This document shows positions 44,150 through 56,561 of a stretch of DNA of 64,000 bases, in pieces. Origin of the DNA: Stomorhina lunata. Lineage: Eukaryota > Arthropoda > Insecta > Diptera > Rhiniidae. Every line of letters starts with the position of its first letter. Position 1 is the first letter of the stretch. The stretch spans positions 59,128,037-59,192,036 of the forward strand of contig OW121741.1 in assembly GCA_933228675.1 (NCBI GenBank), in the 5' to 3' direction. The notes under the pieces are model-generated. The model searched no databases, was not told where the DNA came from, and saw only the letters and a list, made by a program, of their open reading frames with translations. The translations under genes were made by a program, and so were the position numbers.

Positions 44150-46456
44150 ATGTCTTTACAAAACTTAAGTGGTCAAAAGCAAATTGAGAAACACACGCAC
44201 GATTGTTCAGTTTGCAACGATCCCTCTGACGAAAATATGTCGACATGCGCCGAATGCCATGTCGTGGATGATACGATTTCCAAATGTCTTTCATGTTCAT
44301 CCATAAGGCCAAATTCTCCTACATTTAGTACTACAAGCCGACGCTCTAATCGTTCTAGTCGGTCACAAGCACAGAAAATTGATTTGCAGCTTCAAAAGTT
44401 AGAAGAAGAACGAAAACTAAACCAGGAGTACCTTAATAAAAAGTACCAATTTCTTGAGGAAGCGGAGGCATTCTCAGATGTTTCGTCTGAGAAATCTCAA
44501 ACCATAAACAATTGGCTTTCCTCAACAGACTCTGTGTCTCAACAACTCCTAAACAAAAATGTAAGTACCAATTCAAACTTACCAACAACTAGTTTGCCAA
44601 ATCAAACAATAAACCGAAAGCAGAATTCGGTAAATGTTGCTGCGCTTCAAGCAGAACAGCCACCAGCAACGCATAGTGGCTCTAATGTATCACCACAAAA
44701 TCACGTAACATTTGTCCCACCACCGGTCAACAATACTGTCAATAATACGTCCTTACCTGTGTATGCGGTACCCAATAGTACAGCGAACATTTCCACCTTT
44801 AGTGGCTTTCAACGAATGCAGTCTTCAAGACCAACGGCGACAATCACTAATCCGAATTATATACCTACTGCTTCTGCTCCAAATAACAACACATATAATT
44901 ATTCTTTTCCGCAAGAATTTATTTCACAACACCCGATTTCTTCTACATCTCAATTTAATTTTAATGCACCGATGAATTCTAAATACTTACCATCATATTT
45001 ACTACACCCGCACAGCCTTCCACAAACAAATATTTCCTCACGACAATCGCTGCCAAAAGAATTGCCAATATTTTCCGGTGATCCTGAAGAATGGCCCATA
45101 TTTTTCTCCACCTTTGAATGGTCCACCGCCTCCTGCGCCTTTACCAACGAAGAGAACCTAATCCGCCTCCAAAGGGCCTTAAAGGGAGAAGCACTACAAA
45201 GCGTAAGACATATGCTAATCCACCCCTCAAACGTGCCTGACGTCATTCATGTCCTCTACCAGTTGTTCGGCCAACCTGAAAATATAATAAATACAATTAA
45301 AAATAAAATACAAAGTACACCAAAAGTAGACGAAAATAATTTAAAAACACTTACCTCCATGGCTGTACTAGTTTGTAGTTTGATCTCCACTATCACTGCA
45401 AGTGACTTGCCTGATGAACTCAATAATTCATCAATCCTCTACGATTTGATACAAAAGCTTCCAACTTTGTATCAAATGCAATGGGCAACCCATAAAATGC
45501 AGCTGATTAACCAAAACAAAAAACCAAATCTCTTCGAATTTGATAAATGGTTTTTTAATATTGGTATAACAGCTAGTAGTATAACAGTTGACCAAAGTAC
45601 AAAAAGTCAAAGCAAAGAAAAAATAAGCAAACTACTCACAACACCAACAACAAGCAAGAGAGCTTTTTTGCATTCTCATAATCAGCGAATGTGTGTGGTG
45701 TGTAACAAAAACAATTGTAGAACAATAGCTAATTGTTCAACATACCAATCACTTGATCGTGGAAAGAAGTGGAATATTGTACGTAAATACAATTTATGCA
45801 AGATTTGTTTGATCAAACATACTGGTGACTGTAACAAAAGGAAAAAGTGTGGGGAAGAGGGGTGCGAATTCTTTCACCATCCTTCATTGCATCGTTATTC
45901 TAAACAAAATGTTAGTGAAAAAAATTATTCTGAACGTGAAGAAGAAAAAGTTATTATAAATAATACACACAGTGATAAATTAAAAGAGGTTTTATTTAAA
46001 ATAATTCCTATTAAAATTTATGGAAAAAATAAAACAATAAATACGTTTGCCTTCATCGATGAAGGATCGTCCATCAGTTTAATGGATGAATCATTGGCGA
46101 GTAAATTAGATGTTAGTGGAGTTTCAAATCCCTTGTGTTTGCGGTGGACAGGAGGTATGGAGCGAAACGAAGAAAAATCAAGACGATTAACTATTTCTAT
46201 TTCAGGAGGAAATAACAGACGTGTAGCAATTAACGTTTCTACAGTTGAATCATTAAATTTACCCGCACAATCAATGAATTATGCAAAGTTATCACAACAA
46301 TATCGCCACTTGCGAAACCTGCCGATTGAAAGTTATGAAGATGCCGCGCCACAAATATTAATTGGCTTGAACCATTTCGATCTAGGAGTTTCAAATAAAC
46401 TCGTGAGGGATTACCACAAGAACCGATTGCTGTTCGTACCAAATTGGGGTGGCTAA
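44150..46456 (+). pseudogene. BEL-3 gag and protease
   Basis: A 768-codon frame from ATG 44150 (MSLQNLSGQKQIEKHTH). It opens with a cysteine-rich finger (CSVCNDPSDENMSTCAEC, then ISKCLSC), a coiled-coil start (IDLQLQKLEEERKLNQEYLN) and a long Asn/Ser/Pro-rich region. The BEL gag core is LPIFSGDPEEWPIFFSTF, LQRALKGEALQSVRHML and VLYQLFGQPENIINTIKNK. Cys/His motifs (CVVCNKNNCRTIANC, CKICLIKHTGDC) follow, then protease with AFIDEGSSISLMDESLA, where DEGS is the active-site form usual in this clade. A one-base frame change at about 46400 diverts the frame so that it stops at 46456 instead of entering reverse transcriptase. Confidence 0.88.
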
Positions 46457-47577
46457 TATATGGAGCTGTTGGTGACAACAAAACAAGTAAGAATTTTAAT
46501 TTTCAAATTTGCAATTGCACAACTTCTGTTGAAGAATTAGATCAGTTGGTTAGGAATTTTTATTCGCTTGAAAACATGCTACAATCAAACAAGGTAGAGG
46601 CAAAATCTCCCCTAGAGTCTGATAATGATAAAAGAGCATTAGATAATGATAAAAGAGCATTAGAGAGTGGGCACTATGAGGTTCCACTGCTATGGAAATT
46701 CGATTTAATAGAGATGCCACCTAGTTATGAAATGGCATTGAAAAGGTTAATTTGTCTGGAAAGAAAATTAATAGTAAATTCTGATCTACTTCACATTTTT
46801 AAAGAAACGATATCCAAATACCTTGCAAAAGGCTACATAAGAAAATTGAGTCCCCATGAAATCGATTGTGTTGATAAAAAGGTGTGGTACCTCCCCATTT
46901 TTGCCGTGTTTAATAAAAATAAACCGGGTAAATCTCGAGTAGTATAGGACGCGGCTGCCAAATCTAATGGCGTTTCTCTGAATTCATTCTTATTGAAGGG
47001 ACCTGATTATTTGGTCTCATTGCCATCAATTCTTTTCAAATTCCGTGAAAAATCTGTGGCTGTTTGTGGAGACATCGAGGAGATGTTTCACCAGGTACAC
47101 ATACGACAACGATTTCTTTGGCGGGAATGTGAGGAGAATATGTCCCCCGATATATACGTAATGGATGTGATGATTTTCGGTGCCTCATGTGCTCCTAGCT
47201 TATACCAATACATCAAAAATTTAAATGCTACCAAATTCGAAAATGATTTTCCCAAGGCTGCTAAAGCAATAAAAGAAAATCATTACGTTGATGATTTCCT
47301 CGATTCTGTCGACAATTCAGAAGAAGCTTCCAAACTTGTATATGAAGTTTCCTATGTTCATCGCCAAGCTGGTTTCAATATTAGAAATTGGATTTCTAAT
47401 GACAAGATAGCATTAGAATCTGTACCACCAGCTGAAGATGTGGGCGCAAAATGTCTAAATATAAAAGAAGTGGAACAAATTGAAAAAGTTTTAGGCGTTT
47501 TTTGGGAACATCAAGAAGATGTAATAACATTCAAAATATCACCATGGCTATTACAAAGTGAAATATTTTCTCGTTGA
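46400..47577 (+). pseudogene. BEL-3 reverse transcriptase, interrupted
   Basis: The frame resumes GLPQEPIAVRTKLGWLIYG. A short direct repeat encodes DNDKRALDNDKRALE. RT motifs: KVWYLPIFAVFNKNKPGKSR, then an in-frame TAG at 46945-46947, then DAAAKSNGVSLNSFLLKGP, VCGDIEEMFHQVHIRQ (first Asp), MIFGASCAPSLYQYI and the catalytic box NHYVDDFLDSV. A TGA at 47575 ends this frame before the connection region. The polymerase active site is present, but two stops lie inside it. Confidence 0.85.
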
Positions 47578-49865
47578 AAAGTTCCAACAAAACGGGAGAT
47601 GTTAAGGCTTGTTATGTCAATATATGACCCCCTTGGTTTAATCGGGCATATTATAATGTATGTCTTTTGCAAGATGTATGGCGAACAAAGATAGATTGGG
47701 TTGGCCAAATTCCCCTTGAATTATTTACTAAATGGTCTAAATGGATTAGCATTTTGCTTGATATTGGCAAAATCAAAATTCCTCGTTGTTATTTAAAATC
47801 TTTTAAAAATTATAACAACGTACATTTATGGATGCAAGCAAAGATGGGTATGCAGCGGTTTGTTACCTCAGATTGAAGAAAGGTGACAGCATAGTGTGCT
47901 CAATAGTCGGTGCTAAAACACGGGTAGCACCAATGAAACTTACATCTGTGCCCCGGCTAGAACTTATGGCTGCCCTAATAGGGGCTCGATTCGCCAAATA
48001 CATAACAGAAAATCATAGCATTACAATTTCAACAAAAATTTATTGGACTGACTCAAAAACGGTATTGAGTTGGATTAATTCCGACCACCGCAAATATAAT
48101 CAGTTTGTAGCCTTCCGAATTACTGAGATTCTAGAGTTATCATCAATTAAAGAATGGAGATGGATCCCAAGTAAGCAGAATGTTGCGGATGATGCTACCA
48201 AATGGTCAAAAATTCCCATAATCAACAATTCTTCTCGATGGCTACAGGGTCCTGAATTTTTAACCCGTTCTGAAAACGAATGGCCTCAAACAAAAGCTCC
48301 ACTAGAGCCAACTAAAGAAGAATGTGTCAAACATTTACTAAAAATTACAAAATCTGATATGGCTTTTCACGTTTTCAGATTTTCGAAATGGCCTCGTTTG
48401 CTACATACAGCCGCTTATGTTTTGAGATTTATAAATAACTGCCGCCTTGCAAATAAGCAACGGAAAGAGCTTACACAGGGTGAGTTACAAAGGGCAGAAA
48501 CAATTTTGTTCATACAGGCCCAATATGAAAAATATGGCCATGAAATTTCTTTATTGAAATCTAATTTGCCTATACCCAAGACCAGTGATCTTTATAAAAA
48601 TAATGCCTATTTAGAAGATGGTGTGCTACGAGTTCACGGCAGAATCGATAATGCCGAAATCCCGTTTGAACAAAAACGTCCAGTTATATTGCCACGGAAA
48701 AGCTATATAACTAAATTAATTTTACTAAATTATCACGAAAAGTTTCATCATAAGAATAATGAGACAGCAGTCAACGAAATAAGGCAGCAATACTCTATTT
48801 CGAAACTTCGGATAACATTTAAGTCGGTAATTCGGAATTGCCAAATGTGTAAAATTAAAAAGGCGCTACCTCAAAATCCACAGATGGCTGAGTTGCCTCG
48901 ATCACGTGTCGCTTCACATGTAGCACCTTTTACATACACCGGAATAGATTTCTTTGGTCCTATCTTGGTAACGGTCAATCGCCATAAGGAGAAACGTTAT
49001 GGGGTTCTGTTTACTTGCTTGTCCATTAGAGCAGTACACATTGAGGTTGCACATTCGCTGACGACATCATCATGCATTCTCGCTATTCGCAACTTTATGG
49101 CTCGTAGGGGACAAATTTCGTTGGTGCGGAGAGGGAACTTCGTGAGGCCTTAGCAGATGTTGATCGGGACGAACTTGTCAGAACGTTCACTACAACTACA
49201 ACAAATGGAATTTTAATCCTCCGGCTTCACCTCACATGGGTGGTGCATAGGAGCGCCTAGTCCGCTCAATCAAAACAATTTTATATGGAATAATGCCTTC
49301 AAGGTCACCAAGCGATGAGCTTTTGTACAGTATGCTGCTAGAAATTGAAAACATTATAAACTCCAGACCCCTATCCTATGTTCCTGTGGATGAAGAGTCT
49401 GGTGAAGCTTTAACACCAAATCACTTCTTAGTGGGTAGTTCTTCAGGGTTGAAACCCATGTCAACTTGTGATGATAGTGGAGTGCTTTTAAAACAATCCT
49501 GGCTAACTTCACAGCAATATGGAAATGTTTTTTGGAAAAAGTGGCTTATGGAATACCTACCGTCGTTAACGTGTAGGACTAAGTGGCATGATCGACAAAA
49601 ACCTTTAAGTCAGGGGGACTTAGTAATCATCGTTGACCCTACCACGCCTCGAAATGTTTGGTTGCGTGGTAAAGTTTTGGAGACGAGATTGGCAAGTGAT
49701 GGACAAGTTAGAAGTGCAAAAATACTTACTAACCATGGAATTCTGGACAGACCAGCAACAAAATTAGCTATTTTTGAAGTTGCTTCCCAAAAGGAGTCTG
49801 GCGGCGAAGACACTTCTTGCCATACTGCGGGGGGAATGTTAGCACAACTTCCAAAATCCCCATGA
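47578..49865 (+). pseudogene. BEL-3 RNase H and integrase, interrupted
   Basis: After a frame change between 47640 and 47830, RNase H reads MDASKDGYAAVCYLRLKKGD, VPRLELMAALIGARFAKYI, YWTDSKTVLSWIN and WIPSKQNVADDATKW. Integrase has a zinc region (HEKFHHKNN ... CQMCKIKKAL) and the core start TYTGIDFFGPILVT (first Asp). At about 49115 a short deletion with frame change removes the segment with the second Asp (the SDNG motif); sequence resumes as TNFVGAERELREAL. The tryptophan expected before the catalytic Glu is a TAG (GGA-stop-ERLVRSIK, about 49249). The C-terminus continues NSRPLSYVPVDEESGEALTP and ends inside the 3' LTR at 49865. The integrase cannot be functional. Confidence 0.88.
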
Positions 49866-50244
49866 TTTATTTTATATTAAGTTAGCATCATTATCAAAAA
49901 CTTCTTTTGAATAGCATCATTTTTTAGTACAACTATATTTTATAAATTTTTACTTAACGAAGCTTGTAATTGCTAAGCCAAGTTCTAGCGCCTCGGCCAT
50001 TTTCTGTTTGAACTTTGCGAGGTGATCTAGCACTTCTTGGATAAAGACTTTCATATTTTCCAGTAATTTTCATACCAAAAAGTTTGTATTAATTTTGTAT
50101 TATTTTATTTGAATTATTTCCTAATGAATTGTTATTTTTAAGGAATTTTAATATAAACGTATTTGCTATTTCATCAATTTTTGCATTTGCGTTTTATTCA
50201 AAATCCATTGGAAATTGCTGGCTCGGCCTTTTGCCTTTTCAACA
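49837..50244 (+). repeat. 3' LTR of BEL-3
   Basis: 408 bp, TGTTAGCACAAC to CCTTTTCAACA, about 1% different from the 5' LTR. It is directly preceded by the G-rich polypurine tract. Confidence 0.95.
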
Positions 50245-50926
50245 AATGGTGTTCCAAAAGTAAAGTACAAAATCGTAAGAATATATTGATAATTATATAG
50301 TTTCTGATTACTGACTTAGTTGAGCTCTACACAAATGCTTGATATCTATATTAATTTTCTTTTGTTCATACTTAATGTAATTCCTAGCAATATTTGGTAA
50401 TACTTTAAAATGAAGAGTCGGAAAACGAAAAGCTTTTCGGTGGCGTCATCATCTAGAATAGTTATGGACCCAAAGGTTAGGTTGGGCAGATGGCTGATGT
50501 CTAAGGCAGCGTCTCTTGGGTTCTAAAGTGGTCCCTTTGTGAAAGATAATGATTACTAGACTACAAGTAGAGAATGGTTATTTAAGCCAGCCAGTAGCTT
50601 CAAAATAAAATATACACATATTTTACGAACATTTAATAAAGTTCGATAGACCAGATAAACCATGCAGAAAAGATGCTTCAAAATGTAGATGCCCTTAGAT
50701 TTGCAAGAGCACATCGATTTGATGAAGATTTAGTATTCTGGCATGCAACCCAAAAACACAGTGCCCAGTGAGGGTTGTGTACTTTAATTTGTACGAATTA
50801 TCCAACTAGTAAAAGTTCTTGATTAGTTATGTAAATTTCTGAAGTTAGTGGACTGATTTAGGTCAAAGCTTAAGCAATGATTGTTTTGTCAATGTATACA
50901 AGCCTTAGAATTATAGGGTATACACT

Positions 50927-53582
50927 AGAGCGTCTCGACTTATATTGGGAAAAAATAAAGTTCGAAGTCATAGCTGTATAGTGTGATTAAAATAAAAAAT
51001 AAAACTACTTTTTGAATTATTTTAATTATTTGTTACTTAATATGAATAATTGTTATTCTATTTCATGAATTTTAAATTAAATTATTTGCTTGATTTATTC
51101 CTTCTAAAGGAAATTAAATTAAAGTATAAATTATTATTCTTAATAGAAATAAATTTTTCAGAAAATTATTTGAAAATTTTTGAATTCAATATTCTTCATT
51201 CTAAACAAAAATATCAAAATTTAATATATTTGAATAATACTAGCAAGAATAATATTCGATATTTTTTTATTCAAATATTGAAAAATTTCATATTTTTCCA
51301 ACAATTTTATTTCAAACAAAATTTTTAAAATATTAAAATTTTTTATTTATTTCAAACTTTTTGTCTTGATTAATTTTATTCAAACCAAAAAATGAATAAT
51401 AAAATTTATTTCATACAATATTGTAGAATTTTTTGAATCTTCAAACATTTAATATAAATAAATTTATTTATTTTGAGATTTGAAAAATAAAACAAAAAAT
51501 AATAATAACAGAAACATACAAGCGAAAATTGGTTTCCGTATTAAAAAACTACGTTCCACATCCTAAGATACTTTTTTCTTAGGTATACATTAGTATAAAA
51601 CTTGATTTCGTTAAACCATGGTGTTGTGTTCAATTGGCCGATACATCTTATATCCGATAGATAATCCTAGTTCCAAAACAAAGATCCATGCTAATTTTAG
51701 TCAATATATCGTGATTACAATGTACACATATTTCTATGCATTACAAACTTATGTATAAGCGAGTAAGATAATCCTTTTAGTAATATAATTCTATAGTCAC
51801 ATCTATGGTTATATGATATGGACCAATAACGTTACAAATTTTAATAAATTCGAAGATACATATCTGTGCTAATTTTTATACTTTTCACCATCTCGAGTCG
51901 ATTTAACACTCCAGCTAGGTGGGTGATATGTATGTATTTAAGCTTTAAGAAAAATCTGTAAAGCTTTTGATCCATATTCAACCTTAGTAGTAAAGGGTAT
52001 CAAAATGAAGTAGTTTTTTTTAATTTCACATTAAGGAATACATTACGATTTTGTCCAAAAAGTATTGGGATCTTCCGTAATTTTCGCAATCAAAATAAAG
52101 GTCGCAAAAAAATTTAATGAAATTGGCTGAAATCGATCTATTATTTCGGAGAACTCACATTGGTCTGAATTCCCGGAATAGAAATTTTGACACAAATTCG
52201 TGTATTTTGTATTTAATTTCGAAGAAATATTTATTATACAAATAAAAATCATTGCACCAAATTTCGTTGCAATCGGTGATCGACCGGTTGACCAATTGCG
52301 CAATAAAAAATATAAAAAAAGTTCATACAAGTTTGTTTACTTGGATCTTGTTTTACCTTAGTGTAAGGTATCATATGGTCGGTCTTGACCGGCACTTGTT
52401 GTTTTTACTTGTTTTATAAAAAAACTGTGATCAGCTACGAACCTCAATTTAAATTGAATCAAAATTAAGGCTCATACCTAAGACCACAAATGTTGACACC
52501 CTAAAATGCAATACTAAAGATACACTCTCTATTCAAAATTATATAATGTTATATAATATAATAAAAAATGTGTTTTGTTGGTCGTTGGAAAATATGGTCA
52601 TCATAACTATAATAAATTTACTTGGATATTTAGTCAGCAGGCTGGGCGAACATCGTTAAATTCACCTAGAATGTGATTCTGAGTTGATTGGTGTACTTAA
52701 AGATAGATATAAGACTTATATTTTATTGCATTAGAAATGCAGCACAAACCCAATATACCCTTTCCACCCATGATGACGAAGGATAAAATTATTTCTATAC
52801 TTAAATCGCTAAGATTAAAATATTTGTAAATTAAAATTTATGTCCGATCTTCTTACCCACTTTAAACACTAGCGGTCTTATGTTAAAAAAAAAATCTTAA
52901 ATATTGCTTAAAGGACACGTTAGTTACCAAATACTTTAAGGCTAACAATCGGTTGTTAAAAAATAGTATCCAAAAACAGTTCTTTAATGAATACGTCAAG
53001 TCAATTTTACATGTTAATGCTGGCAACATCGTAATTCTCTCTTGTCTCTTTATAGTTAAATATACAAAACAACGAATTAATTATTCATTGTTTCCTCCTC
53101 GACTACCGAATTTCTAAATAATGTTTTGTATGTTTTTAATATAAAATAACATTTTTCTTCTTTTCTTAATGTAAAATTATGTTTATGTTACATAAAAGCA
53201 TAAACTAAACACATTTATAATACAGTAAAATAATAAGTAGACAAATTTTTATAAAGGGTTTAAGCCGATTATTTAAAAATCGAGTACTTTTAACTCATGT
53301 TGAGTATATATACATCACTATAATGTTTTTTGTAAATTTCATTGACCGATGTCTGTTTTTTGTTGAAAACACGAATTTTTTGTTAAAAATTAGAATTTGT
53401 ATTATCAATTTCTTTGAAAAGTTTGATTTTAGTATAAAATACATATGTAAAATAGAGTATGAAATATAATGGAAATTAATTACCCCCTGAAACCTTTTAT
53501 ATGATAAAAAAATAGCAAATTACAAAAAATATGATAACGAAATTTAGCAAAAACATTATTTTTATTAGATAAGTCTGAAAAC

Positions 53583-53583
<1 letters not shown>
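50927..53583. other. A/T-rich interval, no recognised gene
   Basis: About 2.65 kb without a convincing gene. The frame at 51050-51328 is just A/T-rich sequence. From about 52070 to 52400 there are phrases such as AAATTTCGTTGCAATCGGTG, similar in style to DINE internal units, leading to a stem-loop pair at 52354-52391; this may be another non-autonomous element. The rest is unexplained. Confidence 0.5.
52354..52391. other. Two adjacent short stem-loops
   Basis: TACCTTA GTG TAAGGTA (52354-52370) and CGGTC TT GACCG (52380-52391), in a setting like the end of the DINE-like element (…TACCCTT hairpin). Possibly the end of a second hairpin-terminated family. Confidence 0.45.
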
Positions 53584-53615
<32 letters not shown>

Positions 53616-53870
53616 TTCTTTATTTGCAATCTATCTTAAGATATTAAGCAAATTTGGTAAACAATTTTTAATACTTAACTTACATATTGATTTTCATTAA
53701 AATCAATAATATTATCTACATACATTTTAACAATGTTGTTTGTACATTCTATGTTTAAAATTACATTACAATATATACATATATATACTTAGTCAATTTA
53801 GTTCATTTTATACATTTGCAAATAGAGTTAACATTATTGACAATTTATTAGTTTAATTTATGCTAACAAG

Positions 53871-56561
53871 TTATGATCTAAATGGGAGATCTAAAATATG
53901 AACTCTCTTTAATCTTCTAGTTTCCTCACTTTCATCTAATAGCGAAATGGCTAATGGGTTGATGTGATCGCTTAACCTTTGAAGGTATCGGCTACTGTAC
54001 TTATTTATCTCTTCTTTTATTTGTGGGATGCTAAGATCTCTGTGTAATGCCTTATTTGTAATGTACCACGGTGCGTTAACTATCGCTCGTAACGTTTTTG
54101 ACTGAAATCTCTGAAGAATTTCAATATTTGAGTTACTGGTTGTACCCCAAAGTTCAATGCCGTAAGTCCATATTGGTTTTATAATGCTCTTATAGAGGCG
54201 GATTTTATTTTTTAAATTTAATTCGGATTTTGCACCAAGTAACCAATACATTTTTTTAAATTTGTTGTCTAACTGCAACCTTTTGGCTTTTATGTGAGCT
54301 TTCCATGTTAAGCGCCGGTCCAGGTACATGCCTAAATATTTTACTGTGTTACTTGTAGGTATTTGCGAGCCATTCATATTTATTGCTGGGCAATCACCTC
54401 TTTTTAGACCAAAAGTGACATGCGTAGATTTGTTTTCATTGACTTTTATATTCCAATGTTGTAACCATGCTTGCAGCTCATTGACCTGTTGTTGAATTAA
54501 ATTGGATGCTACTGCTGCAGATGCGCTCGTCGCCAGGAATGCAGTATCATCAGCGTATGTGGCTACTGTTACGTTATTTGTATGTGGCATATCTGAGGTA
54601 AATATGGTGTACAGTAGTGGTCCTAATACACTGCCTTGTGGAACTCCGGCTTCCATTTTACAAAAATTCGACATCTCACTATTGACTCTTACGTAAAAAT
54701 AACGCTCACTTAAAAAAGATTTCAGTACCAAATAATAAGGTGCTGGTAATAATCTTTTGATTTTATAAAGAAGGCCATCATGCCAGACTCTATCGAATGC
54801 TTGTTGAACATCCAAGAATACAGCTGAACAGTATTTTTTGGCTTCCATTGATTCCATGATTTCTTTAACTAATCGGTGACATTGTTCAGGTGTTCCGTGT
54901 TTGTGGCGAAATCCAAACTGATACTCCGGTATTATAGAATATTGCTCTAGAATAGGCAAAACTCTTTTAAGAAATAATCTTTCAAATATTTTAGAGAATG
55001 TTGACAGTAAGCTTATTGGCCTATATGATGTGACATTATTTTCGGGTTTGTTTGATTTGTGGATCATTATTACCTCTGCATATTTCCACTGAATGGGGAA
55101 GTGTTGAAGCCTCAATATAGAGTTTAACAATATCGTCAGGAATAAAATGCCTTTATTTGGTAAGTTTTTAAGCACGGCAGAATCAACTTTGTCATATCCG
55201 GGTGATTTTTTTGTGTTGAGGACTTTAATTTCTTGGCGTATTTCCAATGGTGTGAAATGTTTGATTGGTAAGTGCATCTGGCAAGCTACATCTAAGAATG
55301 ATTTGATTTCGTCATCATTTTGATTGAATTGGAAAGGTTTAAATGTGTTTTCCAAATGAACAGAAAAAGCTTTGGCCTTTTCTTTGTCAGACCTGCACCA
55401 CTGACCGCTGAAGTCTTTTATTGGAACGTGCCTTTTAACTGGCCTTTTTAAATATTTCACCGCTTTCCAAAGATTGTGCTCATTTTTTGATGTGTTGGCG
55501 TCTAAATTCCGAAGGTAATTACCTACTTCATCGTTTTTGTGCTGCGAAAGCTTTTCTTTCAAAAGTTTGTTTGCCAAGTTAAGGATAGTTTTATCTCTTG
55601 GGTTTCTAGTTTGATGCCAAACACGACGCAGTCTTCTCTTATTTCTGATGAGATCTCTTATCTCTTTTGAAACGTGAACGTTTGAAATGTTTGATGAAGA
55701 TGGCGTTTCAGTTGGTGTGGAAAACAGGGCAGATTCGTGGATTAAACTGGTAAACATTTCGACAGAATCTTCTAGTTCGTCAGGAGTTTTTATTGAAGTT
55801 TTCAGGTCTAAATTCTTTTCGATCCAATAAGCAAAAGATCTTAGGTCAGTTTTAGGTGAAAACAATTTAAATCTATTGCTCACAAGTTCTATAGATGAAT
55901 TAAGATTTACTATTAAAGGCGTGTGATCAGAATCAAGATCGTCATCGTTAATTATATCTAAAGATGCTCTGGTAATACCACAAAATACTGAAAAATCCAA
56001 AACATCCGGGATTTTGTTTGGGTCCGTTGGCCAGTACGTCGGTCTTCCTCCAGATAAGCTACAGTAGTTATTTTTTGAAATGCATTTGTAAAGTTCACGA
56101 CCTTTTGGATTCACTAATCTAGACCCCCACCAAGGATGTTTGGCATTAAAATCTCCTGCCACTAAGAACCGTGGCCCTATGTCGCTAAAAAAGTTTTCAA
56201 AATCACTACAATAAACGTTGTGTCTAGGTGGGAGATAGATTGCATAAATTGACATAGAATTATTGTTATATTTTATTTTGACACCAGCAGCTTGCATGTA
56301 GGGTTTACGAATCTCTTCAGCTATTTCATAACTAATAGATCTTTTGATAAGTACAGCTGAACCAGCATGACATCTATCATCAGGGTGATTTGCTGTAATT
56401 AAGTCGTAGCCATTTATTTTAAAATGTGATTTTTTGTTTAAGTGGGATTCAGAAATGAGAAATATATCAATATATTTAGTTCTCAAAAAAGTTTCAATTT
56501 CATTAAATTTTCGCGAAATACCATTTGCATTCCATACTGCTATCCTAAGATTTATTTGCAT
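53871..56561 (-). CDS. Jockey-type LINE ORF2: endonuclease/reverse transcriptase, intact
   Basis: 896 residues from ATG 56561 (MQINLRIAVWNANGI). The endonuclease (about residues 1-230) shows VWNANG, LISESHLNKK, FLVAGDFNAKHPWWGS and DDDLDSDHTPLIVNL with the final catalytic His. The RT (about 440-760) shows NTKKSPGYDKVDSAVLKNLP, SYRPISLLSTFSKIFERLF, YQFGFRHKHGTPEQCHRLVK, SAVFLDVQQAFDRVWHDGLL, EAGVPQGSVLGPLLYTIFTS and the catalytic box VATYADDTAFLA, then KVNENKSTHVTFGLKRGD and TVKYLGMYLDRRLTWKAHIK. The C-terminus ends LDLPFRS. Length fits Jockey ORF2 (about 900). No stop or frameshift is visible, so this enzyme could in principle be active, though the copy lacks a promoter-bearing 5' end. Confidence 0.95.
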   Translation of the reverse strand: MQINLRIAVWNANGISRKFNEIETFLRTKYIDIFLISESHLNKKSHFKINGYDLITANHPDDRCHAGSAVLIKRSISYEIAEEIRKPYMQAAGVKIKYNNNSMSIYAIYLPPRHNVYCSDFENFFSDIGPRFLVAGDFNAKHPWWGSRLVNPKGRELYKCISKNNYCSLSGGRPTYWPTDPNKIPDVLDFSVFCGITRASLDIINDDDLDSDHTPLIVNLNSSIELVSNRFKLFSPKTDLRSFAYWIEKNLDLKTSIKTPDELEDSVEMFTSLIHESALFSTPTETPSSSNISNVHVSKEIRDLIRNKRRLRRVWHQTRNPRDKTILNLANKLLKEKLSQHKNDEVGNYLRNLDANTSKNEHNLWKAVKYLKRPVKRHVPIKDFSGQWCRSDKEKAKAFSVHLENTFKPFQFNQNDDEIKSFLDVACQMHLPIKHFTPLEIRQEIKVLNTKKSPGYDKVDSAVLKNLPNKGILFLTILLNSILRLQHFPIQWKYAEVIMIHKSNKPENNVTSYRPISLLSTFSKIFERLFLKRVLPILEQYSIIPEYQFGFRHKHGTPEQCHRLVKEIMESMEAKKYCSAVFLDVQQAFDRVWHDGLLYKIKRLLPAPYYLVLKSFLSERYFYVRVNSEMSNFCKMEAGVPQGSVLGPLLYTIFTSDMPHTNNVTVATYADDTAFLATSASAAVASNLIQQQVNELQAWLQHWNIKVNENKSTHVTFGLKRGDCPAINMNGSQIPTSNTVKYLGMYLDRRLTWKAHIKAKRLQLDNKFKKMYWLLGAKSELNLKNKIRLYKSIIKPIWTYGIELWGTTSNSNIEILQRFQSKTLRAIVNAPWYITNKALHRDLSIPQIKEEINKYSSRYLQRLSDHINPLAISLLDESEETRRLKRVHILDLPFRS

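Larger units (their letters stand above)
43660..50244 (+). mobile_element. BEL/Pao LTR retrotransposon (BEL-3), young insertion but defective
   Basis: There are two LTRs with TG...CA ends (43660-44066 and 49837-50244) and the 5-bp target duplication AATGG (43655-43659, 50245-50249). The LTRs differ by about four substitutions and one indel over 408 bp. A polypurine tract (GCGGGGGGAA) lies at 49827-49836. Gag, protease, reverse transcriptase, RNase H and integrase are in order. No clear primer binding site was recognised after the 5' LTR. The coding region has at least six lesions, listed under the genes. Confidence 0.95.
43605..50926 (+). mobile_element. DINE-like element, copy 3, split by a BEL element
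   Basis: The first 55 bp (43605-43659) and the continuation (50245-50926) are colinear with copies 1 and 2 once the BEL insertion is removed. The copy stops after GGTATACACT, where copy 1 continues with CTTAG, so its microsatellite half and stem-loop are missing. Confidence 0.85.
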
